A stretch of DNA of 64,000 bases from assembly GCF_963664915.1 (NCBI RefSeq), contig NZ_OY761810.1:572661-636660 (forward strand), in the 5' to 3' direction. A program made the position numbers and the translations under genes. Source of the DNA: an uncultured Caproiciproducens sp. (GTDB taxonomy: Bacteria; Bacillota; Clostridia; Oscillospirales; Acutalibacteraceae). A model generated the notes under the pieces. The model ran no database searches. It was not told the DNA's origin and worked only from the letters and a program-made list of their open reading frames with translations. The stretch's first letter is position 1; every line of letters begins with the position of its first letter. Shown here one piece after another: positions 1 through 8,749 of the stretch.

Positions 1-519
1 GGCAACATCGTTTTATGCGGCTATATGGGCAGCGGCAAGACCTCGGTCGGAAGCCTTCTCGCAAAGATTACAGGCCGCACTTTTGTGGATATGGACCATT
101 ACATTGAGAAGAGGGAAGGTATGACGATTGCGGAAATTTTTTCCGCACGTGGAGAAGAGGCCTTTCGCATCATGGAGCGTGAAGCCGCAAAGGAGCTCAG
201 CCTTCAATACGGCCTGATTATCGCGACGGGCGGCGGGGCCTTATTGAACCCCGAGAATACGGCCGCGCTGAAAGAAAACGGTGTGGTGGTACTGCTGGAC
301 GCTTCGTTAGACGTCATCAGGGACCGTCTTTCCGGCGACGTTTCGCGTCCGCTGCTGGATGGACCGGACCGAAAAGAAAAAATGCAGCGGCTTTACAGCG
401 AGCGAGTCGGTGTTTATCGTGCAGCAGCGGATTTTAAAGTTGACGCAGACGGCTGTGTCATCCGCATTGCGGAAGAAATAAGGGAACTATTAAAAATCCC
501 GCTTATTCAAAATAAATAA
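1..519 (+). CDS. aroK: Shikimate kinase, 5' end cut by the window edge
   Basis: Phosphorylates shikimate at the 3-OH with ATP, step five of the chorismate pathway, in the cytoplasm. The reading frame is open from base 1, so the start lies outside the window; 172 codons are visible, close to a full-length shikimate kinase. The P-loop GYMGSGKT is at visible residues 7-14. It is followed by the DMDHYIEK segment, the EIFSARGEEAFR stretch and the ATGGGAL shikimate-binding motif. The TAA stop lies inside a hairpin (498-524). A diguanylate cyclase gene converges on it from the other strand. The rest of the pathway is encoded 1.8 kb downstream as a separate operon. Confidence 0.95.
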   Translation, partial: GNIVLCGYMGSGKTSVGSLLAKITGRTFVDMDHYIEKREGMTIAEIFSARGEEAFRIMEREAAKELSLQYGLIIATGGGALLNPENTAALKENGVVVLLDASLDVIRDRLSGDVSRPLLDGPDRKEKMQRLYSERVGVYRAAADFKVDADGCVIRIAEEIRELLKIPLIQNK

Positions 520-538
520 GCGGGTATCTGCTATTTTT
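498..538 (+). terminator. Hairpin at the aroK stop codon with a trailing T run
   Basis: A 10-bp perfect stem (498-507 with 515-524, loop of 7) contains the aroK stop codon and is followed after a short gap by a T run (533-538). It probably ends aroK transcription before the convergent gene. Confidence 0.6.
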
Positions 539-1907
539 TATATGCCGTAGCGGCATAAGTTCGGTAGGCGTCCTTTCCGCTGCTCTTCGCAGCGTACATG
601 GCCGCATCGGCCTTTGCAAACAGTTCATGATAGTCCTTTCCGTCCTGCGGATAAAAAGCAACTCCTATACTGCCCGAAACCTTAAACGGCATGTCGTCCT
701 GCAGATGAGCATCGCGAAAAATAGTTTGCAGCACTTTCGCTTTCTTCATCACATCCGCAGATAAAATATTTTTTAAAAACACGACAAATTCATCGCCGCC
801 GATTCTGCCGATGATGTCGTCCTCACGAAACTGGTCTTTAAGTTTGGCGGAAATCACTTCAATCACCTCGTCACCCAGCAGATGGCCCAGATGATCGTTC
901 ACATCTTTGAAATTGTCGATATCAATCAAAAACAGAGCGTGCTGGCTCCCGGCTTCGCTTTGGCTGATGGCTTTGTTGACCAGATTGGTTGTGGTCACGT
1001 GGTTGTAAAGCCCGCTCAAAAGGTCGCGCTCTGCTTGTTCCTTTAAGCTCATATTTTCTTTTTTCTGCCTGTCAATATCGGATATAAAGGCAATCATTCT
1101 GATCGGGACTTCCTTCTCATCGCGGATTACCGTACTGCGCACCCGGTACCACCGGTAATCGCCGTTCACATCCTTGAACCGGTACTCGGGATTCTTGGGG
1201 TTCTCTCCGTTTATAAATTGGTAAATGTCATTCATAATGTGCGATTTGTCCTCTTCAAAAATAACATCCGAATGAAACAGCGCGTCTAACAGGCCGTCCG
1301 CATTTACTTCAATGCCGAATTTTTCTTTAAACGGGGGCGAACAGTAAAGATCCTGCGTTATAAAATTATAGTCACAAATCGGATCGGCCGCCTGCTCCAT
1401 AATGATGCGGTAGCGTTCCTCGCTTGCCGCAAGTTCCTGCTTTGCTTTTTTTATGGTCTCAAGCTGTTCCCTCTCCTTTTTGAGAGAACGCCGTTTCTCC
1501 GTAATATCCTCCAGGCTGCAGCAAAAATAATCAATACCATCGTCTGTCATAAGGCGTACACAGCAGTTGGTCCAAATATGGTGGCCGTCTTTCCTTATGA
1601 GCTTCAGTTCAAGCTTAATGAAAGCACATTTTTTTAAACGAACAGCCAGCTTACTCCAGTTGATCCGCTGTTTGCGGCTCAGCACAAAGTTGGATTCTTC
1701 ACCGCACAGTTCCGTAATTTCGCCGACTTCGTACCCAATCATTCTGTAAAATGAGTTGCTCGCGTATACAATCGTCTGCACGCCATCATTCCTACAGCAG
1801 AAAATACCGCTGCCAAGATGATTAATTATTTTTTCTAAGGTGGGTGGATTCACGGGGGTTTTGGGCACCGACGTCACTTCCTTCTGTAAAGACACTTGCT
1901 CATTCAC
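531..1907 (-). CDS. PAS-PAS-GGDEF diguanylate cyclase
   Basis: Probably makes the second messenger c-di-GMP from two GTP. The 458-aa protein has two PAS-like sensor regions (about residues 25-135 and 165-280), a charged coiled-coil linker between them and a C-terminal GGDEF domain (about 290-450). The motif RIGGDEF is intact near residue 370. An RxxD inhibitory I-site (REDD) sits five residues ahead of it, so product feedback is likely. No membrane segment is seen, so the sensor should be cytoplasmic. The start is a GTG with a poor ribosome site, so the N-terminus is uncertain. It converges on aroK and diverges from the aromatic operon. The sensed signal is unknown. Confidence 0.9.
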   Translation of the reverse strand: MNEQVSLQKEVTSVPKTPVNPPTLEKIINHLGSGIFCCRNDGVQTIVYASNSFYRMIGYEVGEITELCGEESNFVLSRKQRINWSKLAVRLKKCAFIKLELKLIRKDGHHIWTNCCVRLMTDDGIDYFCCSLEDITEKRRSLKKEREQLETIKKAKQELAASEERYRIIMEQAADPICDYNFITQDLYCSPPFKEKFGIEVNADGLLDALFHSDVIFEEDKSHIMNDIYQFINGENPKNPEYRFKDVNGDYRWYRVRSTVIRDEKEVPIRMIAFISDIDRQKKENMSLKEQAERDLLSGLYNHVTTTNLVNKAISQSEAGSQHALFLIDIDNFKDVNDHLGHLLGDEVIEVISAKLKDQFREDDIIGRIGGDEFVVFLKNILSADVMKKAKVLQTIFRDAHLQDDMPFKVSGSIGVAFYPQDGKDYHELFAKADAAMYAAKSSGKDAYRTYAATAYKK

Positions 1908-2016
1908 ATGTTGATATTCTTAAAGATTATATCAAATTTACAGAAAACAATCAAGAAATTTCGTGCAGATTTTAACGATTCATTTTTTCTCTCCGCCGAT
2001 TTTGTCCAATTAAATC

Positions 2017-2045
2017 TTGACAGCGGTTCCAATCTGTATTATTAT
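2017..2045 (+). promoter_or_regulatory. Sigma-A type promoter of the aromatic operon leader
   Basis: TTGACA at 2017-2022, a 17-bp spacer and TATTAT at 2040-2045. Transcription would start near 2052, about 26 bases before the leader ORF and about 245 bases before aroF, leaving a long 5' leader. Confidence 0.8.
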
Positions 2046-2077
2046 ACAAAATAAGGTGAATATAAAGGAGTTACACA

Positions 2078-2197
2078 ATGAGCTTGACCGCATACACAAC
2101 ACGATTTACAGGATTTAGCTATCCCCGCTATTTTACGGCGTGGGATTTTTGTGCGTGCAATAAAATCAACTGTAAGCTTTTGTGTGAATGGATATAG
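2078..2197 (+). CDS. Candidate aromatic leader peptide, 39 codons
   Basis: A short ORF with an AAAGGAG ribosome site 7 bases before its ATG. It lies between the operon promoter and an intrinsic terminator ahead of the DAHP synthase gene. Nine of the 39 residues are aromatic (4 Phe, 3 Tyr, 2 Trp), with a dense stretch FSYPRYFTAWDF at residues 13-24. This is the layout of a ribosome-mediated attenuator in which stalling at Phe, Tyr or Trp codons reports charged tRNA levels. The composition, ribosome site and position are seen directly; the regulatory role is inferred. The C-terminal part also holds four Cys residues, for which I have no explanation. I do not recognise it as a described peptide. 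Confidence 0.65.
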   Translation: MSLTAYTTRFTGFSYPRYFTAWDFCACNKINCKLLCEWI

Positions 2198-2261
2198 CCG
2201 TATTGTAACAATAACCGGCTGATATTTTTAGCGGAGCTGACAGCAGCCCCGTTATTTTTTT
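2196..2261 (+). terminator. Two leader hairpins, the second an intrinsic terminator, ahead of aroF
   Basis: Hairpin 1 (about 2196-2219) pairs AGCCGTATTG with CAATA-CCGGCT, a 10-bp stem with a small bulge; it overlaps the last base of the leader stop codon. Hairpin 2 (2232-2251) pairs CGG-A-GCTG with CAGC-C-CCG around an ACAG loop and is followed by TTATTTTTTT (2252-2261), the form of a Rho-independent terminator 38 bases before aroF. Possible competing pairings are CGGCTG (about 2215-2220) with the 3' arm of hairpin 2, and CCGCTA (about 2124-2129) with TAGCGG (2229-2234). Their use is not shown. Confidence 0.65.
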
Positions 2262-2298
2262 ACTCATTTTTATCCGCTCAAATAAAAGGAGGAACGAC

Positions 2299-3324
2299 AT
2301 GATTATCGTATTAAAACCCGAATGCACCCCGCAGCAGCTCGCCGAGTTCACAGACTCGCTCACAAAAGAATACAGCATCAAGGTCAATACCTGGGTGGGA
2401 ACGCAAAGCACCGTGCTCGGCTTGATCGGCGACACCTCTGTGATCGATATCGACTTTATCGCCGCGCAGGATTTTGTGGAAAGCGTTAAACGGGTACAGG
2501 AGCCGTATAAAAAAGCCAACCGCAAATTTCATCCGGACGATACGGTCATTACCCTGCCGAACGGTCAAACAATCGGCGACGGCGGGCTTGCACTGATTGC
2601 GGGTCCCTGTTCCGTGGAAAGCGAAGAGCAGATCTGCGGCGTGGCCGAGCGGGTAAAGCTGGCGGGCGCGCAATTTTTGCGCGGCGGCGCCTTTAAACCG
2701 AGAACCTCTCCCTATGCCTTTCAGGGTTTGAAAGCTGAAGGCCTTAACCTTTTGAATGTGGCTAAGAAGAAAACCGGCCTGCCGATTGTAACGGAAATTA
2801 TGAGCATACGCCATATTGAGCTGTTCCTCAAGGACGACGTGGATATCATTCAGGTGGGCGCAAGGAACATGCAGAATTTTGAGCTCTTAAAAGAACTAGG
2901 AAAAATCAGAAAGCCCATCCTCCTTAAGCGCGGGCTGTCGAGCACAATCGAAGAACTTTTAATGAGCGCCGAATACATCATGTCCGGCGGCAACGATCAA
3001 GTCATTCTGTGCGAGCGCGGAATACGCACCTATGAAACGTACACGCGCAACACCCTCGATATTTCCGCGATTCCGATTCTAAAAAAGCTTTCCCATCTGC
3101 CCGTTCTGGTCGACCCGAGCCATGCTTCCGGCATTGCGTGGCTGGTGGAGCCGCTGGCGCTCGCGGCAGTTGCCGCAGGTGCCGACGGGTTGATTATAGA
3201 AGTGCACAACAACCCCGCCAAGGCGCTTTCCGACGGTGCGCAGTCGCTTACCCCCGACCAGTTTGACAAGGTGGCGGCACATGTTCTGACCGCCGCAAAA
3301 GCCTTTGGAAGAAAAGTGGATTAG
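2299..3324 (+). CDS. aroF: 3-deoxy-7-phosphoheptulonate (DAHP) synthase
   Basis: Condenses phosphoenolpyruvate and erythrose 4-phosphate, the first committed step of aromatic synthesis. The 341-aa protein is the type I-beta form. An N-terminal ferredoxin-like regulatory domain (about residues 1-70) is followed by the TIM barrel. GPCSVES begins near residue 102, then [41 protein letters not shown] and the metal-site region DPSHASG. In relatives the N-terminal domain mediates feedback by aromatic amino acids. A GGAGG-type site precedes the ATG. It is the first structural gene of the operon and sits directly behind the candidate attenuator. Confidence 0.96.
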   Translation: MIIVLKPECTPQQLAEFTDSLTKEYSIKVNTWVGTQSTVLGLIGDTSVIDIDFIAAQDFVESVKRVQEPYKKANRKFHPDDTVITLPNGQTIGDGGLALIAGPCSVESEEQICGVAERVKLAGAQFLRGGAFKPRTSPYAFQGLKAEGLNLLNVAKKKTGLPIVTEIMSIRHIELFLKDDVDIIQVGARNMQNFELLKELGKIRKPILLKRGLSSTIEELLMSAEYIMSGGNDQVILCERGIRTYETYTRNTLDISAIPILKKLSHLPVLVDPSHASGIAWLVEPLALAAVAAGADGLIIEVHNNPAKALSDGAQSLTPDQFDKVAAHVLTAAKAFGRKVD

Positions 3325-3383
3325 TTCGCGGTTATTTGCTATAATAAAGCTTAAAAACAGACTGTGAACTGGGGGAAGCCTTT

Positions 3384-4220
3384 ATGAACAAAAACATCGT
3401 CATTGTCGGACTGGGGCTGATTGGCGGCTCGCTTGCGAAGGCCTTTCAAAAATACAGCGAATGTACCGTAGCCGGAATCGACCGGGACCCCGGCGTAATA
3501 AAAGCCGCGCTTGACTGCGGCGCGATTGACAAAATCGGCGGCGACGAGGATATTCAAACCGCCGACCTGCTTTATCTGTGCCTGTACCCTCAGGCGGACA
3601 TCGACTTTGCCGCTTCGCACATTCATTTGATTCCCCCTTCCTGCATAGTAACCGACACCTGCGGAATTAAATCCGAAATCTGCACGCATCTTCCGCGCAT
3701 GGCGGTGGAACACGGGTTCACTTTTGTGGGCGGACACCCCATGGCAGGTAAGGAACAAAACGGATTCGCGGCAAGCGACGCGGAACTGTTTTTGGGCGCA
3801 AGCTACCTTATTGTTCCGTGCGGTGCGCCGCAGCCGGCCGTTGACCTGCTGAAAGCAGTCGCCGTCGAGCTTGGTTTCGGCGGAACGGTGGTAACTACGC
3901 CCGAGCACCACGACCAGATGATCGCGTTCACCAGCCAGCTTCCCCATGTACTGGCCTGCGCCTACGTAATGAGCCCGCGATGCCCCGAACACAACGGATT
4001 TTCGGCAGGAAGTTATCGGGATGTCTCCCGGGTTGCCAATATTAATGAACAGCTTTGGGCGGAACTTTTTATCGACAATCAAAAAGCGCTTGTCGGCGAA
4101 CTGGACACGCTCATCACAAATATAACCGATATTAAAGAGGCGGTAGCCAAAAGCGACGCCGAATTACTGCGCACTCTTTTGCGCAGAGGAAGACTGATTA
4201 AGGAAAGGCTTGGTGAATGA
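3384..4220 (+). CDS. tyrA: Prephenate dehydrogenase
   Basis: Oxidatively decarboxylates prephenate to 4-hydroxyphenylpyruvate with NAD(P), the tyrosine branch. The 278-aa protein has an N-terminal Rossmann motif GLGLIGGS at residues 9-16, a DTCGIKSE segment and the HPMAGKE active-site motif. It has no C-terminal ACT domain, so it is the short monofunctional form. It starts 59 bases after aroF behind a GGGGGAAG-like ribosome site. Its stop overlaps the aroB start by four bases (ATGA), which suggests translational coupling. Confidence 0.95.
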   Translation: MNKNIVIVGLGLIGGSLAKAFQKYSECTVAGIDRDPGVIKAALDCGAIDKIGGDEDIQTADLLYLCLYPQADIDFAASHIHLIPPSCIVTDTCGIKSEICTHLPRMAVEHGFTFVGGHPMAGKEQNGFAASDAELFLGASYLIVPCGAPQPAVDLLKAVAVELGFGGTVVTTPEHHDQMIAFTSQLPHVLACAYVMSPRCPEHNGFSAGSYRDVSRVANINEQLWAELFIDNQKALVGELDTLITNITDIKEAVAKSDAELLRTLLRRGRLIKERLGE

Positions 4221-5272
4221 TGGAACTGACTGTTAACGCTTCCAAAAGCTATCAGATACTCATTGAGCGCGGCTGTATGGATCAAATTGGTACGCGTGCG
4301 GGGAAGCTGTTCAAACCCGGTGCCAAGGCTGTTGTCATCAGCGACAGCAACGTGCTGCCGCTGTACGGCGGGCGTGTCATGGATTCGCTGAATGCCGCCG
4401 GTTTTTCCGCCTCCCTGTTTTCATTTCCGGCTGGCGAGGAAAGCAAACGCCTCTCCTGTATTGAAGAAATGTACGCCGAATGTGCAAGCCGTCGGCTCAC
4501 CCGCACCGATTTTATCGTCGCTCTGGGCGGCGGAGTAACGGGTGACATGGCTGGTTTTGCCGCGGCGACTTATCTTCGCGGAATTTCATTCATCCAAATT
4601 CCCACAACACTTTTGGCGCAGATCGATTCCTCGGTCGGCGGAAAAACGGGCGTTGATTTGCCGCAGGGCAAAAACCTAGTCGGTGCTTTCCACCAGCCGA
4701 GCCTTGTTTTGATCGACCCCGACACGCTTACCACCCTGCCGCCGCGGTATTTTTCCGACGGAATGGCAGAGGCGATTAAATGCGGCTGCATTAAAAGCCG
4801 TGAGCTGTTTGACATGATTATCCAAGAAGATATTTCTCAAAATATAGAAGAATTGATTTTCCGCTGTGTCGATATCAAGCGCGATGTAGTGGAACGTGAT
4901 GAGTTTGACACCGGGGAACGCATGCTGCTGAATTTCGGGCACACATTCGGTCATGCGCTTGAAAAAATGTACAATTTCAGCAAGCTTTCCCATGGAGAAG
5001 CGGTCGGAATCGGCATGGTAATGATGGCAAAGTGCGGAGAAAAAGCGGGAATTACAAAAGTTGGAACGACCAGTGAAATTATTGCCGCGCTGAAAAAATA
5101 CAATCTTCCCACAACGGATGACATGCCGTTAGACAAAATTCTTTCCGCTACCGTGCTGGACAAAAAGAACAGCGGTTCAATGATCGGCCTGATCATGCTG
5201 AAAGAAATCGGCTCCGGTTTTGTGGACTGGGTTACCCACGGCCGCCTTGTTGAACTGGCCGAGGTACTGTAA
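4217..5272 (+). CDS. aroB: 3-dehydroquinate synthase
   Basis: Converts DAHP to 3-dehydroquinate using NAD and a divalent metal, step two of the pathway. The 351-aa length is usual. Visible motifs are GGGVTGDMAGF, the PTTLLAQIDSSVGGKTG active-site stretch, the metal-ligand glutamate in GMAEAIKCG, NFGHTFGHALE and SHGEAVGIGM. It overlaps tyrA by four bases and aroA by one (TAATG), so the genes are probably translated as a coupled set. Confidence 0.97.
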   Translation: MMELTVNASKSYQILIERGCMDQIGTRAGKLFKPGAKAVVISDSNVLPLYGGRVMDSLNAAGFSASLFSFPAGEESKRLSCIEEMYAECASRRLTRTDFIVALGGGVTGDMAGFAAATYLRGISFIQIPTTLLAQIDSSVGGKTGVDLPQGKNLVGAFHQPSLVLIDPDTLTTLPPRYFSDGMAEAIKCGCIKSRELFDMIIQEDISQNIEELIFRCVDIKRDVVERDEFDTGERMLLNFGHTFGHALEKMYNFSKLSHGEAVGIGMVMMAKCGEKAGITKVGTTSEIIAALKKYNLPTTDDMPLDKILSATVLDKKNSGSMIGLIMLKEIGSGFVDWVTHGRLVELAEVL

Positions 5273-6492
5273 TGGCAAGCGTGAAAATCTTTCCGTCCGT
5301 CCTGAACGGAAGCATTCGGGTTCCTTTTTCAAAAAGTGCGGCGCACCGCGCGGTGATCTGTTCGGCGCTCGCGGGCGGTGAAGTCCTTTTTGACGGCGAA
5401 CCTTTAAGTGACGACATAACGGCGACCTGCCGCGCGATGAAAGCCATTCGTAACGGCGGCGAATCCATAAGGATTGACTGCGGGGAATCCGGCTCCACCC
5501 TGCGTTTTTTGATTCCCATCGCGGCGGCGCTTGGGGTGAAAACGGAATTCAGTGGAAGAGGCCGTCTGCCTCAGCGTCCCATCGGCGTTTACCTTGACTG
5601 TCTGCCGCGGCACGGCGTTTCGTGCATCACAGCGGGCGGGCTGCCCCTTACAATCAGCGGACGGCTGACCCCGGGAAAATTTATGCTGCCGGGAAACGTC
5701 AGCTCCCAGTTTATCACCGGGCTGCTTCTCGCGCTCCCCCTTCTGGACAGCGACAGCGAACTGACGCTGTCTTCTCCACTTGAAAGCGCAGGGTATGTCG
5801 ATATGACAATCGAAATTATGCGTGAATTCGGCGTCGTGGCAAAAGCAGCGGAAAACGGCTGGCAAATACCGGGCCATCAGTCGTATCGGCCAAAAGATTA
5901 CCGTGTGGAGCGCGACTGGTCACAGGCGGCATTTTTTCTGGCCGCGGGCGCGCTCGGCGGAACTGTTCGGCTGGAAGGCCTGAACCGAAATTCCTGCCAG
6001 GGCGACCGCGCGGCGGAACGTTTTTTGGGGGAATTTGGTGCGACAACAGAGTGGAATGACTCTGTTTTAACGGTTTCTCCGAATGAATTAAAAGGAATTG
6101 AGATTGACGCTTCGCAGATACCCGATCTTGTGCCGGTTCTGGCGGCGACCGCCGCTCTTTGCCGCGGGCGCACAAGAATTTTCAACGCGCAGCGGCTGAG
6201 AATCAAGGAAAGCGACCGCCTCGCCGCCATGGTCGACGGGCTGACAAGACTCGGCGGCAAAGTGACCCAGACGGATGACGGCCTTCTTATAGACGGCGTT
6301 GACCGGCTGCACGGCGGTGAGGTTGACGGCTGCAATGACCACCGCATTGTGATGGCTTTTGCAATTGCTGCACTAAAATCTGACGGCTGTGTCACCATCA
6401 GCGATGCGCAGAGCATCCATAAAAGCTATCCGGCGTTTTTCGAAGATTACAATCAGCTTGGAGGGAAAGCGAATGTCGTCAGCATGGGGTGA
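5272..6492 (+). CDS. aroA: 3-phosphoshikimate 1-carboxyvinyltransferase (EPSP synthase)
   Basis: Transfers the enolpyruvyl group of phosphoenolpyruvate to shikimate 3-phosphate. The 406-aa protein has the expected landmarks: PFSKSAAHRAVICSAL near the N-terminus, CGESGSTLRFL, NVSSQFITGLLLALP, LRIKESDRLAAM and DHRIVMAFAIAAL near the C-terminus. It is slightly shorter than the usual 420-430 aa but shows no break. It overlaps aroB by one base and aroC by about 20 bases. Confidence 0.97.
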   Translation: MASVKIFPSVLNGSIRVPFSKSAAHRAVICSALAGGEVLFDGEPLSDDITATCRAMKAIRNGGESIRIDCGESGSTLRFLIPIAAALGVKTEFSGRGRLPQRPIGVYLDCLPRHGVSCITAGGLPLTISGRLTPGKFMLPGNVSSQFITGLLLALPLLDSDSELTLSSPLESAGYVDMTIEIMREFGVVAKAAENGWQIPGHQSYRPKDYRVERDWSQAAFFLAAGALGGTVRLEGLNRNSCQGDRAAERFLGEFGATTEWNDSVLTVSPNELKGIEIDASQIPDLVPVLAATAALCRGRTRIFNAQRLRIKESDRLAAMVDGLTRLGGKVTQTDDGLLIDGVDRLHGGEVDGCNDHRIVMAFAIAALKSDGCVTISDAQSIHKSYPAFFEDYNQLGGKANVVSMG

Positions 6493-7570
6493 AACTGTTA
6501 AAATATCCATATTCGGCGAAAGCCACGGAAAAGCAATCGGCGTGGTTCTGGACGGTCTGCCGGCGGGAGAATTGATTGACTTGGACGCCGTTGCGCTGCA
6601 AATGAGCCGCCGCGCGCCGGGCAGGGATTCCACCAGCACACCGCGCAAAGAAAGCGACCTGCCGCAGATTGTAAGCGGAATCTACAATGACAGGACAACC
6701 GGCGCGCCGCTGTGCGCGCTCATTGAAAATACAAACACCAAATCCGGCGACTACGACAACCTTAGATGTGTTCCCCGGCCGGGTCACGCGGATTTCCCCG
6801 CGCATCTGCGCTACGGCGGATTTAACGACGTGCGCGGCGGCGGTCACTTTTCCGGACGGCTGACAGCCCCCCTCGTTTTTGCGGGTGCGGTCTGCCGCCA
6901 GATTTTACAGCGGCGAGGCATCGTGATCGGTGCGCATGTTTCTTCCATAGCGGACGTGAAAGACAGCCTTTTTGACCCCGTCAATATTCCGGAGGAGCTG
7001 CTGTCCGAACTGTCCTCCGTTTATTTTCCCGTTATCAATGAAACTGTAAAGCAGACCATGCGGGACAAAATTGAAGCCGCCCGTCTTGCGCAGAACAGCG
7101 TGGGCGGCGTGGTCGAATGTGCTGTAATCGGTCTGGAAGCGGGAGTCGGCGGCCCCCTGTTTGGGGGAATTGAACCGATATTTTCGTCCATCCTGTTTGG
7201 AATTCCCGCTGTGAAGGGTGTGGAGTTCGGCGCGGGCTTCAGTGCTTCCGAGCTTCTGGGCAGCCAGAACAATGACGCCTATTATTTTGACGGCGACACG
7301 GTAAAAACAGCAACAAACAACGCGGGAGGAATTCTCGGCGGTATTTCCACCGGTATGCCGATCGTGTTCCGTACGGCGTTTAAGCCCACACCATCCATTT
7401 CGCTGGAACAGGACAGTGTTGACCTGACTGCAAAGACCGGCGCCAAACTCAGCGTTCACGGTCGGCACGACCCCTGCATTGTGCCGCGCGCCGTACCCGT
7501 GGTGGAAGCCGCGGCGGCGATTGCGCTGATGAATTTAATTAATATTCAGACTGGGGGGAACGGATTATGA
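6473..7570 (+). CDS. aroC: Chorismate synthase
   Basis: Makes chorismate from EPSP with reduced FMN as cofactor. The start chosen is the ATG at 6473 (MSSAWGETVKIS), because GGAGGGA lies 6-12 bases upstream and the family begins at this point; an in-frame ATG at 6389 would add 28 unlikely residues inside aroA. The protein is 365 aa. FGESHGKAIG is near the N-terminus, followed by MSRRAPGRDSTSTPRKE, RPGHADFPAHLRYG and the C-terminal RHDPCIVPRAVPVVEAA. The stop overlaps pheA by four bases. Confidence 0.96.
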   Translation: MSSAWGETVKISIFGESHGKAIGVVLDGLPAGELIDLDAVALQMSRRAPGRDSTSTPRKESDLPQIVSGIYNDRTTGAPLCALIENTNTKSGDYDNLRCVPRPGHADFPAHLRYGGFNDVRGGGHFSGRLTAPLVFAGAVCRQILQRRGIVIGAHVSSIADVKDSLFDPVNIPEELLSELSSVYFPVINETVKQTMRDKIEAARLAQNSVGGVVECAVIGLEAGVGGPLFGGIEPIFSSILFGIPAVKGVEFGAGFSASELLGSQNNDAYYFDGDTVKTATNNAGGILGGISTGMPIVFRTAFKPTPSISLEQDSVDLTAKTGAKLSVHGRHDPCIVPRAVPVVEAAAAIALMNLINIQTGGNGL

Positions 7571-8691
7571 CTCTTGATGAAATCAGAGAAGAAATTGACG
7601 GAATCGATACAAAGCTTCTGCCCCTTTTCACTCAGCGGATGGAGTGCGCGAAAAAAGTGGCTACTGTTAAAAAAGAACTTGGCCTCCCTGTATTCAACGG
7701 CGAACGCGAACAGGACATTCTGGAACGCATCGGCGGTAAAGCCGGCGAGTACGGCGGAGAAGCGCAAATCCTTTACTCCAATATGATGGATATGAGCCGG
7801 GCGCTGCAATATAATTTGCTTGGCAGCGGCGGTGAACTGCGTGAAAACATCCGTGCTGCCGGCACAGCTCCGGAAAAGACGGACAAAATTGCCTGTTTGG
7901 GGGAAAACGGCTCATTTTCCCATGAAGCGCTCAGTTTGCTTTATCCGACGGCCGCGCCGCAGTTTCACCAGGGCTTTGCCGGAATTTTTGCGGCGGTGGA
8001 AAACGGAAATGCAGATTTGGGAATTCTGCCGGTCGAAAACTCATCCGCCGGTTCGGTCAGCGAGGTCTACGACTTAATCCTGAAATATCGGTTTTATATT
8101 GTGGCGGCAACAACGCTCCGCGTTCATCACTGCCTTGCGGCGGCTAAAAAAGTAGATACCCACAGCATCGGCACGGCCTATTCCCATCCGCAGGCGCTGT
8201 CCCAGTGCTCGGATTATATTACCAAAAACGATTTGCACGCCCTGCCCTGTTCCAACACGGCCATGGCGGCCCAGATGATCGCACAGCGCCAGGAGGCGGG
8301 CATTGCCGCCATCTGTTCGGAACATGCGGCAAAGGAATACAAGTTGCAGATCCTTGAAAGGGACATTCAAAACAGTTCCAACAACTGCACGCGCTTTATC
8401 GTCATCAGCCGCCGACTGTTCATTCCGGACTGCGCACAGAAAATCAGTCTTTGTTTTTCCCTTCTGCACAAAACCGGCACGCTTTACAGCGTACTTGCGC
8501 GTTTTGCGGCGCTTGGGCTGAATTTAACCAAAATCGAAAGCCGTCCGATCAAAGATAAAAATTTTGAATATGATTTTTACCTTGATTTTACCGGAAATGT
8601 GCGGGAAGAACAAACGCTTAACTTGATTTGCTCGCTTCATGACGAACTGCCACGCTTTTCCTTTTTGGGAAACTACACCGAAAACGATTAA
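7567..8691 (+). CDS. pheA: Bifunctional chorismate mutase / prephenate dehydratase (P-protein)
   Basis: Converts chorismate to prephenate and then to phenylpyruvate. The 374-aa protein has three parts. An AroQ-type chorismate mutase helix bundle (about residues 1-90) begins with DEIREEIDGIDTKLL. A prephenate dehydratase domain (about 108-285) holds GILPVENSSAGSV and NNCTRFIVI. A C-terminal ACT domain (about 295-370) carries the ESRP phenylalanine-binding motif, so Phe feedback on the enzyme is likely, on top of any transcriptional attenuation. It is the last gene of the operon and is followed by a strong terminator. Confidence 0.96.
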   Translation: MTLDEIREEIDGIDTKLLPLFTQRMECAKKVATVKKELGLPVFNGEREQDILERIGGKAGEYGGEAQILYSNMMDMSRALQYNLLGSGGELRENIRAAGTAPEKTDKIACLGENGSFSHEALSLLYPTAAPQFHQGFAGIFAAVENGNADLGILPVENSSAGSVSEVYDLILKYRFYIVAATTLRVHHCLAAAKKVDTHSIGTAYSHPQALSQCSDYITKNDLHALPCSNTAMAAQMIAQRQEAGIAAICSEHAAKEYKLQILERDIQNSSNNCTRFIVISRRLFIPDCAQKISLCFSLLHKTGTLYSVLARFAALGLNLTKIESRPIKDKNFEYDFYLDFTGNVREEQTLNLICSLHDELPRFSFLGNYTEND

Positions 8692-8709
8692 CCTCCCACA
8701 AAAACACAG

Positions 8710-8749
8710 GAACCCGCAAAGCTGATGATCAGCTTTGCGGGTTCTTTTT
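8710..8749 (+). terminator. Strong intrinsic terminator of the aromatic operon
   Basis: A perfect 16-bp stem (8710-8725 with 8729-8744) with a 3-base loop is followed by TTTTTA. The minus-strand gene that ends at 8729 has its stop codon inside this hairpin, so the element sits between convergent genes. Confidence 0.95.

Noticed and set aside
6389-6472. Longer N-terminus of chorismate synthase
   Set aside because: The 28 extra codons lie inside aroA, are basic and unlike the family, and the ATG at 6473 has a proper ribosome site.
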